Assembly (NCBI RefSeq): GCF_002007645.1
Contig: NZ_CP019791.1
Span: forward strand, 62,001 to 126,000
DNA: 64,000 bases
Direction: 5' to 3'
DNA from: Anaerohalosphaera lusitana
GTDB lineage: Bacteria > Planctomycetota > Phycisphaerae > Sedimentisphaerales > Anaerohalosphaeraceae
The translations under genes were made by a program, and so were the position numbers. Below the pieces are notes generated by a model, which was not told the origin of the DNA, made no database searches, and worked only from the letters and a program-made list of their open reading frames with translations. Shown piece by piece: positions 16,785 to 26,586 of this stretch; the stretch's first letter is position 1; each line of letters begins with the position of its first letter.

Positions 16785-16934
16785 AAAGAATACAAAACCT
16801 GTTAGATTTACGTTGGCCAAGGATGGCTGGCGAATGATCGTAACGGATTACGTAGTAACTTGGCGAGTGAATGCAGTTGGCCGTCCTTAACAATTGTTTC
16901 CTCGCCTGTTTTATGCGCTGAAAGTTTAACTATT

Positions 16935-17135
16935 ATGCAAATTCACACAAAATGCCCTCAATGCGGAGCTGCCTATACCCTCCCTGCCGACATGGCGGAC
17001 AAACGGACACGCTGTGAATCCTGCTGGCATTTGTATAAATTACCGGCACTTGAGGAGCTCGACAAACCCATGCGCATAATAGAAAACTCCGCAGGACGCA
17101 TCTACGTAGATGAGGAAGGCAACCTCTACGGCTAA
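16935..17135 (+). CDS. small MJ0042-type zinc-ribbon protein
   Basis: 66 residues from the ATG at 16935. CPQCGAAYTLPADMADKRTR then CESC gives the CxxC-x(about 19)-CxxC zinc-ribbon layout of the MJ0042 family, in which the knuckles are joined by a YxLP segment. The C-terminal 30 residues end in GRIYVDEEGNLYG. No membrane helix follows, unlike longer members. An in-frame start further upstream at 16860 would add a sequence with no family match. The role is unknown; these domains usually mediate contacts in regulatory or membrane proteins. Confidence 0.7.
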   Translation: MQIHTKCPQCGAAYTLPADMADKRTRCESCWHLYKLPALEELDKPMRIIENSAGRIYVDEEGNLYG

Positions 17136-17158
17136 CCCCCCTTGCACCTCACAGCCTG

Positions 17159-17620
17159 CTACTTCTTGTCCAGCTTATATTGGTAGTGTCCTGTCCCGCC
17201 ATGCGGATAGACAGGAACGCGCCGATGATAATAATGTCTGCGTAAGCTCGGAGCACGATGGTATCTGGGGATGCTGTAACGATGGTACCTGTGGCTGGGA
17301 GTGTAACGCCTGTAGTAAGGGTTGTAATAGTGCCTTCTGTTGTAGTGCCGATAATAAGGCTTCTGATAGCGGTAATAATACGGATACCGACTGTCATAGC
17401 CATACCGCCGGTTAGTGATGATCAGCCCGTCACCATGATAGTGCGTGTAAGTTCGGCTGCATCCGGGATAGTAGCAAATTAACGCCGGGGAACCGGTTAC
17501 AACATAACTGCTGTAACCGCCGCCGCTTATGCGAACCCGAACGGTCACCTTGCCCAGAGCCTCAGCACTGAACATAAGCACGATCGCGATTATAGATATT
17601 ATTGGAAATAGCTTCTTCAT
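17159..17620 (-). CDS. exported Tyr/His/Arg-rich protein
   Basis: 153 residues with a cleavable signal peptide (about 1-23, IISIIAIVLMFSAEALG). After a short beta-like stretch with two Cys (ICYYPGCSRTY), residues of about 70-140 are built almost entirely from Tyr, His and Arg with Pro (for example YYYRYQKPYYRHYNRRHYY). Such tracts suggest a metal-binding, coating or phase-separating cell-surface protein. No family was recognised. It converges with the zinc-ribbon gene, 23 bases apart. Confidence 0.65.
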   Translation of the reverse strand: MKKLFPIISIIAIVLMFSAEALGKVTVRVRISGGGYSSYVVTGSPALICYYPGCSRTYTHYHGDGLIITNRRYGYDSRYPYYYRYQKPYYRHYNRRHYYNPYYRRYTPSHRYHRYSIPRYHRAPSLRRHYYHRRVPVYPHGGTGHYQYKLDKK

Positions 17621-17717
17621 TTTGCTATCCTTTCCAGTTCGTTTACTAATTTAACTACGAGCCGGCCCTGACGCTGGAATAAGGAAAAGGCCGATTACCA
17701 CTTTTAACTGCCGCAAA

Positions 17718-18773
17718 ATGGATAAAGATCTCAAAAACAAGACGCTTGAAGAGCTGGAACAGTTGCTCCCCGAGCTGGGCGGCAAGAAGTACCACGCAAA
17801 GTACATCTTTTCGTTCATTCACACTAAAGATGCGGCCGGCATAGACGAGATCACCCCCCTTTCCAAGGATCTGCGGGCGAAACTGAAAGATTCCGGCTAT
17901 TTTATTTCACGGCTGAATCTGGTCGAGAAATTCATCGACCCGGACGGCACGGTCAAGTTCCTCTTCGAGATGGCAGACGGCGCGAGGGTAGAATCGGTGC
18001 TGATGAAGCACCGCGACCGCCAAACGGTGTGCATTTCCACTCAGGCGGGCTGTCGGATGGGCTGTGCGTTTTGCGCGACGGGAAAACTGAAGTTCAACCG
18101 CAACCTGACCGCGGGCGAGATCGTGGATCAGGTCAACCGGGTTGCAGAGGAAGAGGGCACGGTCAATAACGTGGTATTCATGGGTATGGGCGAGCCGCTG
18201 GACAATTACGATAACTCCATGCGGGCACTGCACATACTGAATCACCATGCGGGCAAATGCATCGCCCAGCGACGGCTGACCATCAGCACGTGCGGCATAC
18301 CGTCGGCGATCGAACGATTCGCGGATGAAGAGCTGCAGGTGCATCTGTCGATCTCGCTGCATGCGGCTGACGACGAGACCCGCGCAAAGATAATGCGGAT
18401 CGGCGGCAAATACAAGCTGCACGAACTGCTGGCGAGTGTGCGAAAGTACCAGGCCAGAACCCGCAGGCGTGTAATGTTTGCATACTGCATGATCAAGGGC
18501 GTGAACGACTCCGACCAGGACGCCGCCCGGGTAATAAAGCTGCTCAAGGGCCTTAACGCCAACGTCAACCTGATCGAGTACAATCCGCACCCCGGCTGTG
18601 ACTTCCAGGCGAGCGATCGTAACCGCATCGGACGGTTCATGGACCTGCTGATGAAGGCGGGCATCGAAACGACCGTCCGCTATAAACGAGGCGAAGACAT
18701 AAAAGCCGCCTGCGGACAGCTCGGCGCGACCTGGCTGGATAAAAAAAGGTCAGGGGACACCAGCGGCTCATAA
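17718..18773 (+). CDS. rlmN: 23S rRNA (adenine-2503-C2)-methyltransferase RlmN
   Basis: Radical SAM enzyme that methylates C2 of A2503 in 23S rRNA and A37 in some tRNAs. The 4Fe-4S motif C-x3-C-x2-C is at Cys112, Cys116 and Cys119 (GCRMGCAFCATG). The methyl-carrying cysteine near the C-terminus is in IKAACGQL. GEPLDNYDN and NVNLIEYNPHPG blocks are typical of the family. 351 residues is normal. The last ten residues (KKRSGDTSGS) look like a replaced tail. A decayed second copy of the 3' end lies 1.8 kb downstream, beyond the sulfatase gene. Confidence 0.95.
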   Translation: MDKDLKNKTLEELEQLLPELGGKKYHAKYIFSFIHTKDAAGIDEITPLSKDLRAKLKDSGYFISRLNLVEKFIDPDGTVKFLFEMADGARVESVLMKHRDRQTVCISTQAGCRMGCAFCATGKLKFNRNLTAGEIVDQVNRVAEEEGTVNNVVFMGMGEPLDNYDNSMRALHILNHHAGKCIAQRRLTISTCGIPSAIERFADEELQVHLSISLHAADDETRAKIMRIGGKYKLHELLASVRKYQARTRRRVMFAYCMIKGVNDSDQDAARVIKLLKGLNANVNLIEYNPHPGCDFQASDRNRIGRFMDLLMKAGIETTVRYKRGEDIKAACGQLGATWLDKKRSGDTSGS

Positions 18774-18932
18774 AATAGCAAATTTCTGGAAAATTTATAC
18801 GAAACAGCCTTTGCTAATACCTTCATATATAGCGTAGCGCGGTTTTTGGACTACTGCGTTCAGTGCAGAGTCTTCCTGTGTCACAAGCAAGACATGCTGA
18901 CAGACTGAGTATACTAAAAGAAAGGGATCGAG

Positions 18933-20498
18933 ATGCAAAGACGCGAGTTTCTCATCAAATCGGCTTTTTCACTCGGTGCGATCGGCTCGTTTTCAACAAT
19001 CCTTGAAAATGCTCGTGCCGCTTCTGAAGGAAAACCAAAACGCCCGAATATTCTGTTCTGTATTTGGGACGACGCGTCTTTTCCGCATATGGGTGCGTAC
19101 GGCTGTGGCTGGGTCAAGACGCCCGCATTCGACCGCGTGGCTGAGGAAGGCATACTTTTCAATCGGGCCTATACGCCTAATGCGAAGTGTGCGCCTTCGC
19201 GGGCCTGCGTACTTACGGGCCGAAATTCATGGCAGCTCGAAGAAGCCGCGAACCACTGGCCCAACTTCCCGGCAAAGTTCAAGGTGTTTACCGAAGTGCT
19301 CAGCGAAAACGACTACTTCGTCGGCTGCACGGGCAAGGGATGGGCACCTGGTAATTCGGGCAAGATCGACGGCAAGCGCAGGCAGCTCACCGGCAAATCT
19401 TATCGCAAAAGAAGGCTGGAGCCGCCAGCCAGGGGCATCAGCAAACTCGATTACGCCGCAAACTTCGCCGACTTTTATAACGACAAGCCCGAAGATCAGC
19501 CCTTCTGCTTCTGGTACGGTGCATATGAACCGCATCGCGGTTATGAATACCGCAGCGGCGTAGAAAAAGGCGGCAAGAAGCTTGATCAGATCGAGAAGGT
19601 CCCGGGCTTCTGGCCCGATGACGAACGTGTGCGCGCAGATATGCTTGACTATGCATATGAGATCGAACATGCGGACAACCACCTGGCCAGTATTCTCAAG
19701 ATGCTGGAAGAAAAGGGCGAGCTCGACAACACGATCGTTGTGGTTACAGCCGACAACGGCATGCCCTTCCCGCGGTGCAAGGGGCAGGAATACGAGTATT
19801 CCAATCACATGCCCATGGCAGCTATGTGGAAGAACGGCAATCCACGGGCCGGGCGGGTAGTTAACGATTTCGTAAGCTTCATCGATCTTGCGCCGACGTT
19901 TTTGGAGGCAGCGGGGATCGCCCCGGCCCAGTCTGGCATGCAGCCGATACAGGGCAAAAGCCTGATGAACATATTGACATCTTCCAGGAACGGCCTGGTC
20001 GAAAAGGAACGCGACCACGTACTCATCGGCAAGGAACGGCACGATCTTGGCAGGCCGCACAACTGGGGCTATCCAATCCGCGGGATCGTCAAGGGCGATT
20101 ATCTTTACATCCACAACTTCGAGACAGACCGCTGGCCGGTCGGCAATCCCGAGACCGGCTACCGCAACTGCGATGCAAGCCCTACCATGAGCGTTGTGCT
20201 TGGGACCAACAGCGGCTACTCGCGAGCCAAAAGGTACTGGGACATGTCGTTCGGCAAACGCCCGGCCGATGAACTTTACAACATCAGCGAGGATCCCGAA
20301 TGCATTAAGAACCTCGCGCGGGACAAAGAGCATACGGACCTGAAGGAAAAACTCAAAACACAGCTTTTCAACGAGCTGAAGGAACAGAAGGACCCGCGTA
20401 TGTTCGGCAACGGACATGTCTTCGACGAATACGAATATATACGCGCATCCGACGACTGGTACGAAAAGACAGTTAACAGGAACATCAATTCATGGTAG
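18933..20498 (+). CDS. Tat-exported Cys-type sulfatase
   Basis: Hydrolyses a sulfate ester, probably on an algal or host polysaccharide, outside the cytoplasm. Residues 2-10 (QRREFLIKS) form a twin-arginine signal. The metal-binding DD is in the strand at 43-47 (IWDD). The formylglycine motif CAPSR is at 86-90, with Cys86 to be converted to formylglycine, followed by [12 protein letters not shown] is the second metal-binding block. 521 residues is typical for the S1 family. The gene stands alone and is flanked by the intact rlmN and a decayed copy of the rlmN 3' end, so it may have arrived by insertion there. Confidence 0.92.
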   Translation: MQRREFLIKSAFSLGAIGSFSTILENARAASEGKPKRPNILFCIWDDASFPHMGAYGCGWVKTPAFDRVAEEGILFNRAYTPNAKCAPSRACVLTGRNSWQLEEAANHWPNFPAKFKVFTEVLSENDYFVGCTGKGWAPGNSGKIDGKRRQLTGKSYRKRRLEPPARGISKLDYAANFADFYNDKPEDQPFCFWYGAYEPHRGYEYRSGVEKGGKKLDQIEKVPGFWPDDERVRADMLDYAYEIEHADNHLASILKMLEEKGELDNTIVVVTADNGMPFPRCKGQEYEYSNHMPMAAMWKNGNPRAGRVVNDFVSFIDLAPTFLEAAGIAPAQSGMQPIQGKSLMNILTSSRNGLVEKERDHVLIGKERHDLGRPHNWGYPIRGIVKGDYLYIHNFETDRWPVGNPETGYRNCDASPTMSVVLGTNSGYSRAKRYWDMSFGKRPADELYNISEDPECIKNLARDKEHTDLKEKLKTQLFNELKEQKDPRMFGNGHVFDEYEYIRASDDWYEKTVNRNINSW

Positions 20499-20544
20499 GA
20501 TCAAACCTCGCAGAAAAGATCTGCTTCTGAAAACGGAACCGCAA

Positions 20545-20690
20545 GGAACCGCGAACGCATCGGCGGCTTTATGGGGCTGCTGATGAAGGCGGGCATCTAA
20601 ACGACCGTCCGCTGCAAATTCGGCGAATGCATAAAAGCCGCCTGCGGCCAGCTTAGCACAATCTGGCTGAAGAATCGCAAGCTCAAATAG
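20545..20690 (+). pseudogene. decayed duplicate of the rlmN 3' end
   Basis: The frame reads RNRERIGGFMGLLMKAGI, stop, TTVRCKFGECIKAACGQL and on to WLKNRKLK and a stop. It aligns with the last 45 or so codons of the intact rlmN (about 18618-18746): 30 of 43 aligned codons encode the same residue, and one stretch of about 37 bases differs at only two positions. A GAA-to-TAA change makes the internal stop. No upstream rlmN sequence is present, so it is a fragment. Confidence 0.85.
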
Positions 20691-20878
20691 TAACAACCTC
20701 CATTTTGGCCATCTAATAATTGCATGTTTGGCCATTCTGTTTTATAAATGTCCAAGGAATTTACCTGCTCGAGAACAAAACCTGATGCTCAGACTGGCAA
20801 GGTTTACATTTATCTAAACTCTTATTTATCCGGATAGGTTCGTTTTTTCGATCTCCGGGTTTTGAACTGGAGGTACTT

Positions 20879-22213
20879 GTGAGAGTCATAATCGCTGGAG
20901 CAGGCGAGGTTGGCACATACATCGCCGAGCGAATAGCAGAAGAGCAGCATGACGTTACGGTCATAGAGATCGATATGGACCGGGCCGAAGAGTTGTCAAA
21001 CACTCTCGACGTTCATGTTGTGTGCGGCAGCGCATCTTCGATCGAGGTACTCAAAAAGGCCGGCGTGGAAAAGTGTCATCTCTTTCTTTCGCTTACCTCC
21101 GATGAAGAGGTCAACATCGTTTCCGCATCAGTCGCTCGAAAACTGGGATCCGATAAAACGATAGCAAGAGTAGATAACCCTGTTTTTAGACAGTATCCAA
21201 AGTTTTCATACCAGAACCATTTCGGGATCGACGAAATGTTCAGCCCGAAAATGTTCGCGGCCCTTGAAATTGCGTCCTTCATCAGGAACCCGGGCCTGCT
21301 CGCTGTGGAGTATTTTGCCCAGGGCACAGTTGTCATGAGGCCGGTGAAGATCGACGAGAGTTCGCGCTATATCGAAAAGAAACTTATCGATCTGAATATC
21401 CCCAGTGACGTACGGATCGCATGCGTAACCAGGGGAACCGAGTTGATAATCCCTGCCGGCGATACGATCCTCAAGGCAGATGACAATATAATCCTTATCG
21501 GTGAGACCGAAAAGGTCAGCGAATTCCAGAAGAAGTTCAAATCCGGAAAAACAAACGCCCGCAGGGTCGTCATGCTCGGCGGCGGCCGGATCGCCAAGAG
21601 TTTGGCGCGGCGATTAAAACCGAGCGATTTCCGCCTGACCATTATCGAACAGAATGCTGCGAGGTGTGAGACCCTGGCGCACGAACTGCCTTCGGCGACT
21701 ATATTGCAAGGTGACGGCACTAAGCTGGACCTTTTAATGGAAGAGCACGTCGATACGGCAGACTTCTTCATACCCACAACCGATTACGACGAAGTCAACA
21801 TCATGAGTGCCCTGCAGGTAAAAAATCTCGGCGCGAAAAAGGCAATCGTATTGATCCATCGGCCTGATTTCGTGCATTTGATCGAGGATCTTGGGATCGA
21901 TCATGCCGTCAGTCCACGCGCGATCATGGCAAGGGAAGTGCTGACGATGCTCAAAAAGGGTAAGGAACGTTCACTGGCGGATATGGGAGCGGGCGATGCA
22001 GAGATACTAGAGCTGCACTTCAAAAATGAGAAACTCACGGGCAGCGAGCTTAAGGACATAACTTTGCCCGAAAACAGTCTGATACTGCTGATAAAGCGCA
22101 GCGACAAGGTCATCGTCCCAAGCGGCGACACGAAACTGGAGCAGAATGATGTGCTTCTGATAATCTGCAGATGGCGTGACAGCAAAAAACTGATGCGTCT
22201 TTTTGGAGAATAA
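20879..22213 (+). CDS. trkA: Trk potassium uptake regulatory protein TrkA
   Basis: Cytoplasmic NAD-binding subunit that gates the TrkH potassium channel. 444 residues from a GTG start (GGAGG seven bases upstream). It has two RCK halves, each a Rossmann domain with a glycine-rich loop (IIAGAGEVGTYIAE at 4-17; VVMLGGGRIAKSLA near 230) followed by a TrkA_C domain (SLILLIKRSDKVIVPSGDT). It is followed six bases later by trkH, forming a two-gene operon. Confidence 0.95.
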   Translation: MRVIIAGAGEVGTYIAERIAEEQHDVTVIEIDMDRAEELSNTLDVHVVCGSASSIEVLKKAGVEKCHLFLSLTSDEEVNIVSASVARKLGSDKTIARVDNPVFRQYPKFSYQNHFGIDEMFSPKMFAALEIASFIRNPGLLAVEYFAQGTVVMRPVKIDESSRYIEKKLIDLNIPSDVRIACVTRGTELIIPAGDTILKADDNIILIGETEKVSEFQKKFKSGKTNARRVVMLGGGRIAKSLARRLKPSDFRLTIIEQNAARCETLAHELPSATILQGDGTKLDLLMEEHVDTADFFIPTTDYDEVNIMSALQVKNLGAKKAIVLIHRPDFVHLIEDLGIDHAVSPRAIMAREVLTMLKKGKERSLADMGAGDAEILELHFKNEKLTGSELKDITLPENSLILLIKRSDKVIVPSGDTKLEQNDVLLIICRWRDSKKLMRLFGE

Positions 22214-22219
22214 CAGCCG

Positions 22220-23740
22220 TTGAATTACAAAGTAGTATTCAAACAACTCGGAGTGCTGGTTTTCCTGGTGGGCGCATGCATGAGCACAAGCCTGATCTGG
22301 GCGTTCCTGGACCGCAAGGAGGAGGACTTCGGCCAGATCGCTTCAGCATTTCTGCTGTCTATCTTCATTTGTATCGGTATCGGGCTAATTCTGAATTTCA
22401 GGCGGACGCAGACGAAAAAGATGTACCGCAAGGAAGCGATCGCGGTGGTGTCCATCGGATGGTTTCTGTGCGGGATTCTGGGCGCACTGCCTTATATTTT
22501 CTCGGGCGTGCTCGCGCCGCTGTATGACGGCTGGTTCAGCATCTGCAGCGCCGCGGTTTTCGAAAGTATCAGCGGATTTACGACTACCGGTGCAAGCATA
22601 TTCCCGGAACCCGAGAGCCTGCCCCGCGCGATCCTTTTCTGGCGCAGTCTGACGCACTGGCTCGGAGGTATGGGTATTATCGTGCTGTTCGTGGCGATCC
22701 TGGGCGAGGCCGGCTCCGGTGCCAAACACATGGTGATCTCTGAAGTGCCGGGCCTGCCGGACGAAGCACCGAGACCGAGAATACGCTCGGCCGCAATGCT
22801 TCTGTGGAACATATATGTTGCGATCTCGGTCGCCGAGGTGATCGCTCTGAATCTGCAGGGCATGAGCATCTTTGAATCCCTGTGTCACACCTTCGGCACT
22901 ATGGCAACGGGAGGATTCAGCACGCTCAACGGCAGCATAGGCCAGTACAACAACCTCGGCTACGAAATTACGATAATTGTTTTCATGCTGCTGGCCGGCA
23001 CGAGTTTCAATCTTTACGCGATACTGCTGGGCGGCGGATGGCGAAGGGTGCTCAGTAATCGCGAGTTCCAGATTTACCTCTTGATCGTTCTTTGTGCAGT
23101 GATCCTGCTGACGACCGACATAATTCTCGACGGGCCCGAGGAATACACCGCAGGCAAAGCTCTGCAGGATTCGAGCTTTCAGGCGGTTTCCATTATGACA
23201 ACCACCGGATACGGGACGGCTGATTTTGACCGCTGGCCCGATTTTTCGCGATGGCTGCTGGTTCTTTTAATGTTCGTGGGCGGCTGTGCGGGCTCGACCG
23301 GCGGCGGGCTGAAAGTGATCCGCGTGGTTCTGTTCTTCAAGATACTCTCTCTGGAGATAGCGAGCGTCTTCCGCCCCCGTGCGGTAAAAACGCTGAAGAT
23401 AGGCGACAGGCCGGTGGACAAAAGTGTCAGGCAAAACGTAACCGCGTATCTTGGGCTGGTGCTGGTAATATTCTTCCTATCGACGCTGATCCTTTTTATC
23501 CTGCACAATGATTATTGCATGCAGAAAGAGGATCGCATCAATATCGAAACCGCTTTCAGCTCGGTAGCAGCTACGCTGAACAACATCGGCCCGGGTCTGG
23601 CAATGGTGGGTCCGACCGAAAATTACGCATTTTTCTCAGCACCTGCCAAATTGTTCTTTTCGCTGCTGATGATACTGGGACGGCTGGAGGTCATGGTAAT
23701 ACTGTGCATGTTCATGCCGTCCTTCTGGAAGAAGGAATAG
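22220..23740 (+). CDS. trkH: Trk potassium transporter membrane subunit TrkH
   Basis: Potassium-translocating channel subunit, 506 residues from a TTG start. Four membrane-pore-membrane repeats are visible with selectivity segments such as SGFTTTGAS, GTMATGGFST, MTTTGYGTADF and LNNIGPGL. The long kinked helix with GGCAGSTGGGLKVIR, typical of TrkH/KtrB, lies between repeats three and four. It is cotranscribed with trkA and together they form the complete uptake system. Confidence 0.95.
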   Translation: MNYKVVFKQLGVLVFLVGACMSTSLIWAFLDRKEEDFGQIASAFLLSIFICIGIGLILNFRRTQTKKMYRKEAIAVVSIGWFLCGILGALPYIFSGVLAPLYDGWFSICSAAVFESISGFTTTGASIFPEPESLPRAILFWRSLTHWLGGMGIIVLFVAILGEAGSGAKHMVISEVPGLPDEAPRPRIRSAAMLLWNIYVAISVAEVIALNLQGMSIFESLCHTFGTMATGGFSTLNGSIGQYNNLGYEITIIVFMLLAGTSFNLYAILLGGGWRRVLSNREFQIYLLIVLCAVILLTTDIILDGPEEYTAGKALQDSSFQAVSIMTTTGYGTADFDRWPDFSRWLLVLLMFVGGCAGSTGGGLKVIRVVLFFKILSLEIASVFRPRAVKTLKIGDRPVDKSVRQNVTAYLGLVLVIFFLSTLILFILHNDYCMQKEDRINIETAFSSVAATLNNIGPGLAMVGPTENYAFFSAPAKLFFSLLMILGRLEVMVILCMFMPSFWKKE

Positions 23741-23993
23741 GTGGGGCCGACCCACAGCGTTGCGTGCAAACATTAGGCATTGACCGCAGGCAGTAAGGCC
23801 TGGGGCGTACTCCGAAAAAATATGATTCAACATAAAAAACGCAGTCAAGATGTGCGAAATGCCTTCATACCAAAAGTTTCATTATAAGTTTGAGATATAG
23901 TGCTTTTGCCTTTATGGTGTATGGGATAGTATTTTTGCGGCCCTTTACAGGGCTGTATTCATGGAGCAAGTATTTTAGAAAGAAAGGTTACAA

Positions 23994-24425
23994 ATGTCTC
24001 AAGCTAAAAAAGGCGACCAGGTTAAGGTGCACTACACTGGAAAGCTTGATGATGGAACAGTATTCGACAGCAGCGAAGGCAGAGATCCGCTGGATTTCGA
24101 ACTCGGTGCGGGCCAGGTGATCCCGGGCTTTGAGCAGGGAACAGAAGGAATGGAGCCGGGCGAAAGCAAGACCATCAAGATTGAATGCAAAGATGCCTAC
24201 GGCGAACGCCGGGAGGAAATGGTCCAGAAGGTCAGCAAGCAGGAACTGCCCGATGACGTCGATCCGCAGATAGGCCAGCAGTACCGCGTACCGCTGCAGA
24301 ACGGCGGTTCGGTTGTCGTGACCGTCAGCGAAGTGACAGACGAAGACGTCACACTTGATGCAAACCACCCGCTGGCTGGTAAGAATCTCACCTTCGACAT
24401 CGAACTGGTCGAAATAGGCGAATAA
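23994..24425 (+). CDS. FKBP-type peptidyl-prolyl isomerase, SlyD-like
   Basis: Cis-trans prolyl isomerase and chaperone. 143 residues. The FKBP half has [16 protein letters not shown], and an insert-in-flap chaperone domain (about 70-120) is followed by the closing strand ([17 protein letters not shown]), as in SlyD. The His/Cys-rich nickel-binding tail of Escherichia coli SlyD is absent. It stands alone with RBS AGAAAGGTT and a strong terminator directly after it. Confidence 0.92.
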   Translation: MSQAKKGDQVKVHYTGKLDDGTVFDSSEGRDPLDFELGAGQVIPGFEQGTEGMEPGESKTIKIECKDAYGERREEMVQKVSKQELPDDVDPQIGQQYRVPLQNGGSVVVTVSEVTDEDVTLDANHPLAGKNLTFDIELVEIGE

Positions 24426-24440
24426 CAGCTTAACAGCATT

Positions 24441-24490
24441 ACGCACATTGTCTCGGCTCTCATCCAGGGCGCGGGAAATGTGCGTTTTTT
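24441..24490 (+). terminator. Rho-independent terminator of the FKBP gene
   Basis: ACGCACATT (24441-24449) pairs perfectly with AATGTGCGT (24477-24485), and T6 follows. The loop is 27 bases. It lies 16 bases after the FKBP stop codon. Confidence 0.85.
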
Positions 24491-24539
24491 ATGCTGCAAG
24501 AACCGCAGAAAAGCACCAATCATTCGGAGGCTTGGGGCG

Positions 24540-25184
24540 TTGGGTGATTTTGGAACGACATCTGATAATGCTCAAAATCCATTAGCCGAAACAATCAGGC
24601 TGGCGTGTATCGGCGACAGCATCACCTTCGGAGCGGGTATAGTTGAACGTGAAGTCAACAGCTACCCCGCGCAACTGCAGTCCATGCTCGGCGAAAACTG
24701 GCGAGTCGAGAACTTCGGTGTCTCGGGAGCGACGGCACTAAGCAAAGGCGATCTGCCGTACATAGACCAGTCCGAATACGAGCGATCACTTAAATTCGAA
24801 CCAGATGCAGCCGTCATCGCTTTGGGAACCAACGACACGAAACCCTGGAACTGGCAGCACAGAGCGGATTTCATCAACGATTACCGCAAGCTCGTCAACT
24901 CCTATCGCGTCAAAAACCCCAATATCCGAATATGGATATGCCGACCGGTGCCGGCCTTTGGCGACGACGGTGACATAAAGGGCTCGCTGGTAAAGGATTA
25001 TCTGCCGGGCCTGATAAAGCGGGTATCGGAGCTTACTTCTGTACCAGTTATCGACCTTTACACACCATTGAAAGACAAACCTCAGTATTTTCCCGACACG
25101 GTGCACCCAAACGCCGAAGGCGCCCGGGTAATAGCCGCACAGGTATGGTCTTTCCTTGTTGAAGCACCGACCGAAGCTGGGTAG
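24540..25184 (+). CDS. SGNH/GDSL-type hydrolase
   Basis: Serine esterase or acetylhydrolase of the SGNH fold, 214 residues. The nucleophile block is CIGDSITFG, the Gly and Asn blocks are NFGVSGAT and LGTNDTKP, and the catalytic Asp-His block is FPDTVHPNAEGARV. The start is placed at TTG 24540, nine bases after a GGAGG. A GTG at 24480 in the same frame lies inside the terminator stem of the previous gene. With this start there is no signal peptide, unlike its tandem paralogue, so it would be cytoplasmic. The substrate is unknown, possibly acetylated sugars. Confidence 0.85.
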   Translation: MGDFGTTSDNAQNPLAETIRLACIGDSITFGAGIVEREVNSYPAQLQSMLGENWRVENFGVSGATALSKGDLPYIDQSEYERSLKFEPDAAVIALGTNDTKPWNWQHRADFINDYRKLVNSYRVKNPNIRIWICRPVPAFGDDGDIKGSLVKDYLPGLIKRVSELTSVPVIDLYTPLKDKPQYFPDTVHPNAEGARVIAAQVWSFLVEAPTEAG

Positions 25185-25280
25185 AATAGGCCTCTTATGA
25201 AGCGGCTTTAACGCTTTTGCGGAGCGAACGATCGCCTCGCTGCACCCTACAACAAAACTTTTTTTTTCGGAGATCCTGTC

Positions 25281-25961
25281 ATGCGTAATGTTCTGATGAG
25301 TCTGGTTCTGGCAGTTATTGTATTCGGCAGCGGTTGTACGGCAAACAAGTGCAGGCCGGTGGATACCGGCAAATTCGACAGGCCGGTACGCGTGGCGTGC
25401 GTGGGAGACAGTATTACGTTCGGTTCGGGCATCAGCAACCGCAACGTCAACAGCTACCCGGCTCAGCTTGGTGATATGCTCGGGGACAAGTGGGATGTGA
25501 AAAACTTCGGCGTAAGCGGGGCAACCCTGCTGCAGAAAGGCGACAAGCCTTACTGGGTACAGGCGGCTTATCAGCAGTCACTCAATTTCAAGCCTGATGT
25601 AGTCGTTATTATGCTCGGAACAAACGACACGAAACCACAGAACTGGAAACATGCCGACCAGTACGTTCCGGATTTCAAGAAGCTTATCGACAATTATCGA
25701 CGTGTAAACCCGGACGCACGTATCTGGATATGTAAACCTGTACCGGCGTTTCCTGGCAGGTGGGGCATCCGCGAAAGTGTCATAAAGGACGAGATGCTGC
25801 ACATGGTCGATGAAATAGCAGAAGAAAAAAATGTCTGCGAGATCGACCTGCACGAGACACTGACCGGCAAGGGTGACCTGTTCCCGGATACGGTGCACCC
25901 GAACGCAGAAGGTGCCAGGGTAATGGCACAGGAAGTGCGGACCGCGTTGACCGGATCCTGA
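25281..25961 (+). CDS. SGNH/GDSL-type hydrolase, lipoprotein
   Basis: 226 residues with a lipoprotein signal and Cys19 after FGSG, so it should be membrane-anchored outside the cytoplasm. It carries the same blocks as the gene before it: CVGDSITFGSG, VNSYPAQL, NFGVSGATLLQKGD, LGTNDTKP, RIWICKPVPAF, and FPDTVHPNAEGARV. The two are tandem duplicates that now differ in cellular location. Position 96 bases downstream suggests coexpression. Confidence 0.9.
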   Translation: MRNVLMSLVLAVIVFGSGCTANKCRPVDTGKFDRPVRVACVGDSITFGSGISNRNVNSYPAQLGDMLGDKWDVKNFGVSGATLLQKGDKPYWVQAAYQQSLNFKPDVVVIMLGTNDTKPQNWKHADQYVPDFKKLIDNYRRVNPDARIWICKPVPAFPGRWGIRESVIKDEMLHMVDEIAEEKNVCEIDLHETLTGKGDLFPDTVHPNAEGARVMAQEVRTALTGS

Positions 25962-26058
25962 ATTCGGCGAAAATGTGCGTAAAATCCGGTTTTTTGTGTA
26001 ATATCGCCGTTTTTAAACGTCTTTAAGATACTGATGCTAACCTACATAGGAGGTCGCT

Positions 26059-26586
26059 ATGCAATGTCCCGTGTGCAGCAATGGATTAAAGAAAGTTAAT
26101 GTCGAGGGTATCGAGCTGGATGTATGCGACGGAGGCTGCGGCGGAATATGGTTCGACAGCCGCGAACTTGATAAGGTAGACAATGCGAGAGAGGCCGCGG
26201 GCGAACAACTGCTCGATATCCAGCGAAAAGTCAATATTTCCGCCGACCAGAGGGGCAAAATAAAGTGCCCGCGATGCATGGATATCACCATGATGAAGCA
26301 TTTTTACAGCGTAAATCAGTCCGTTGAGGTGGATGAGTGCGGCGGATGCGGTGGATTCTGGCTGGATTATGGTGAGCTGGGCCAGATACGCGACCAGTAT
26401 GAGACTGAAGAGGAGAAAAAAGCGGCCGCGAAGGCGTATTTTGATGAGGTATTCGGCGAAAAACTGGCTAAAATGCGGGTCGAAGAGGAGGCAAAGCAGG
26501 CCAAGGCCAGGAAAATCGCAAGTTTTTTCCGTTTCATCTGCCCCAGTTGGTACGTGCCGGGCAAGCAGAAATGGGGCGCTTTCTAG
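26059..26586 (+). CDS. double zf-TFIIB zinc-ribbon protein
   Basis: 175 residues with two related zinc-ribbon units. The first is CPVC at 3-6 with CDGGCGGIWFDSREL. The second is CPRC near 74 with CGGCGGFWLDYGEL. The GGxWFD/E-x-GEL ending identifies the zf-TFIIB family, known as a standalone bacterial protein of unclear role. The C-terminal 45 residues are a charged helix followed by an aromatic tail (RFICPSWYVPGKQKW). RBS AGGAGGTCGCT precedes the ATG. Confidence 0.85.
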   Translation: MQCPVCSNGLKKVNVEGIELDVCDGGCGGIWFDSRELDKVDNAREAAGEQLLDIQRKVNISADQRGKIKCPRCMDITMMKHFYSVNQSVEVDECGGCGGFWLDYGELGQIRDQYETEEEKKAAAKAYFDEVFGEKLAKMRVEEEAKQAKARKIASFFRFICPSWYVPGKQKWGAF

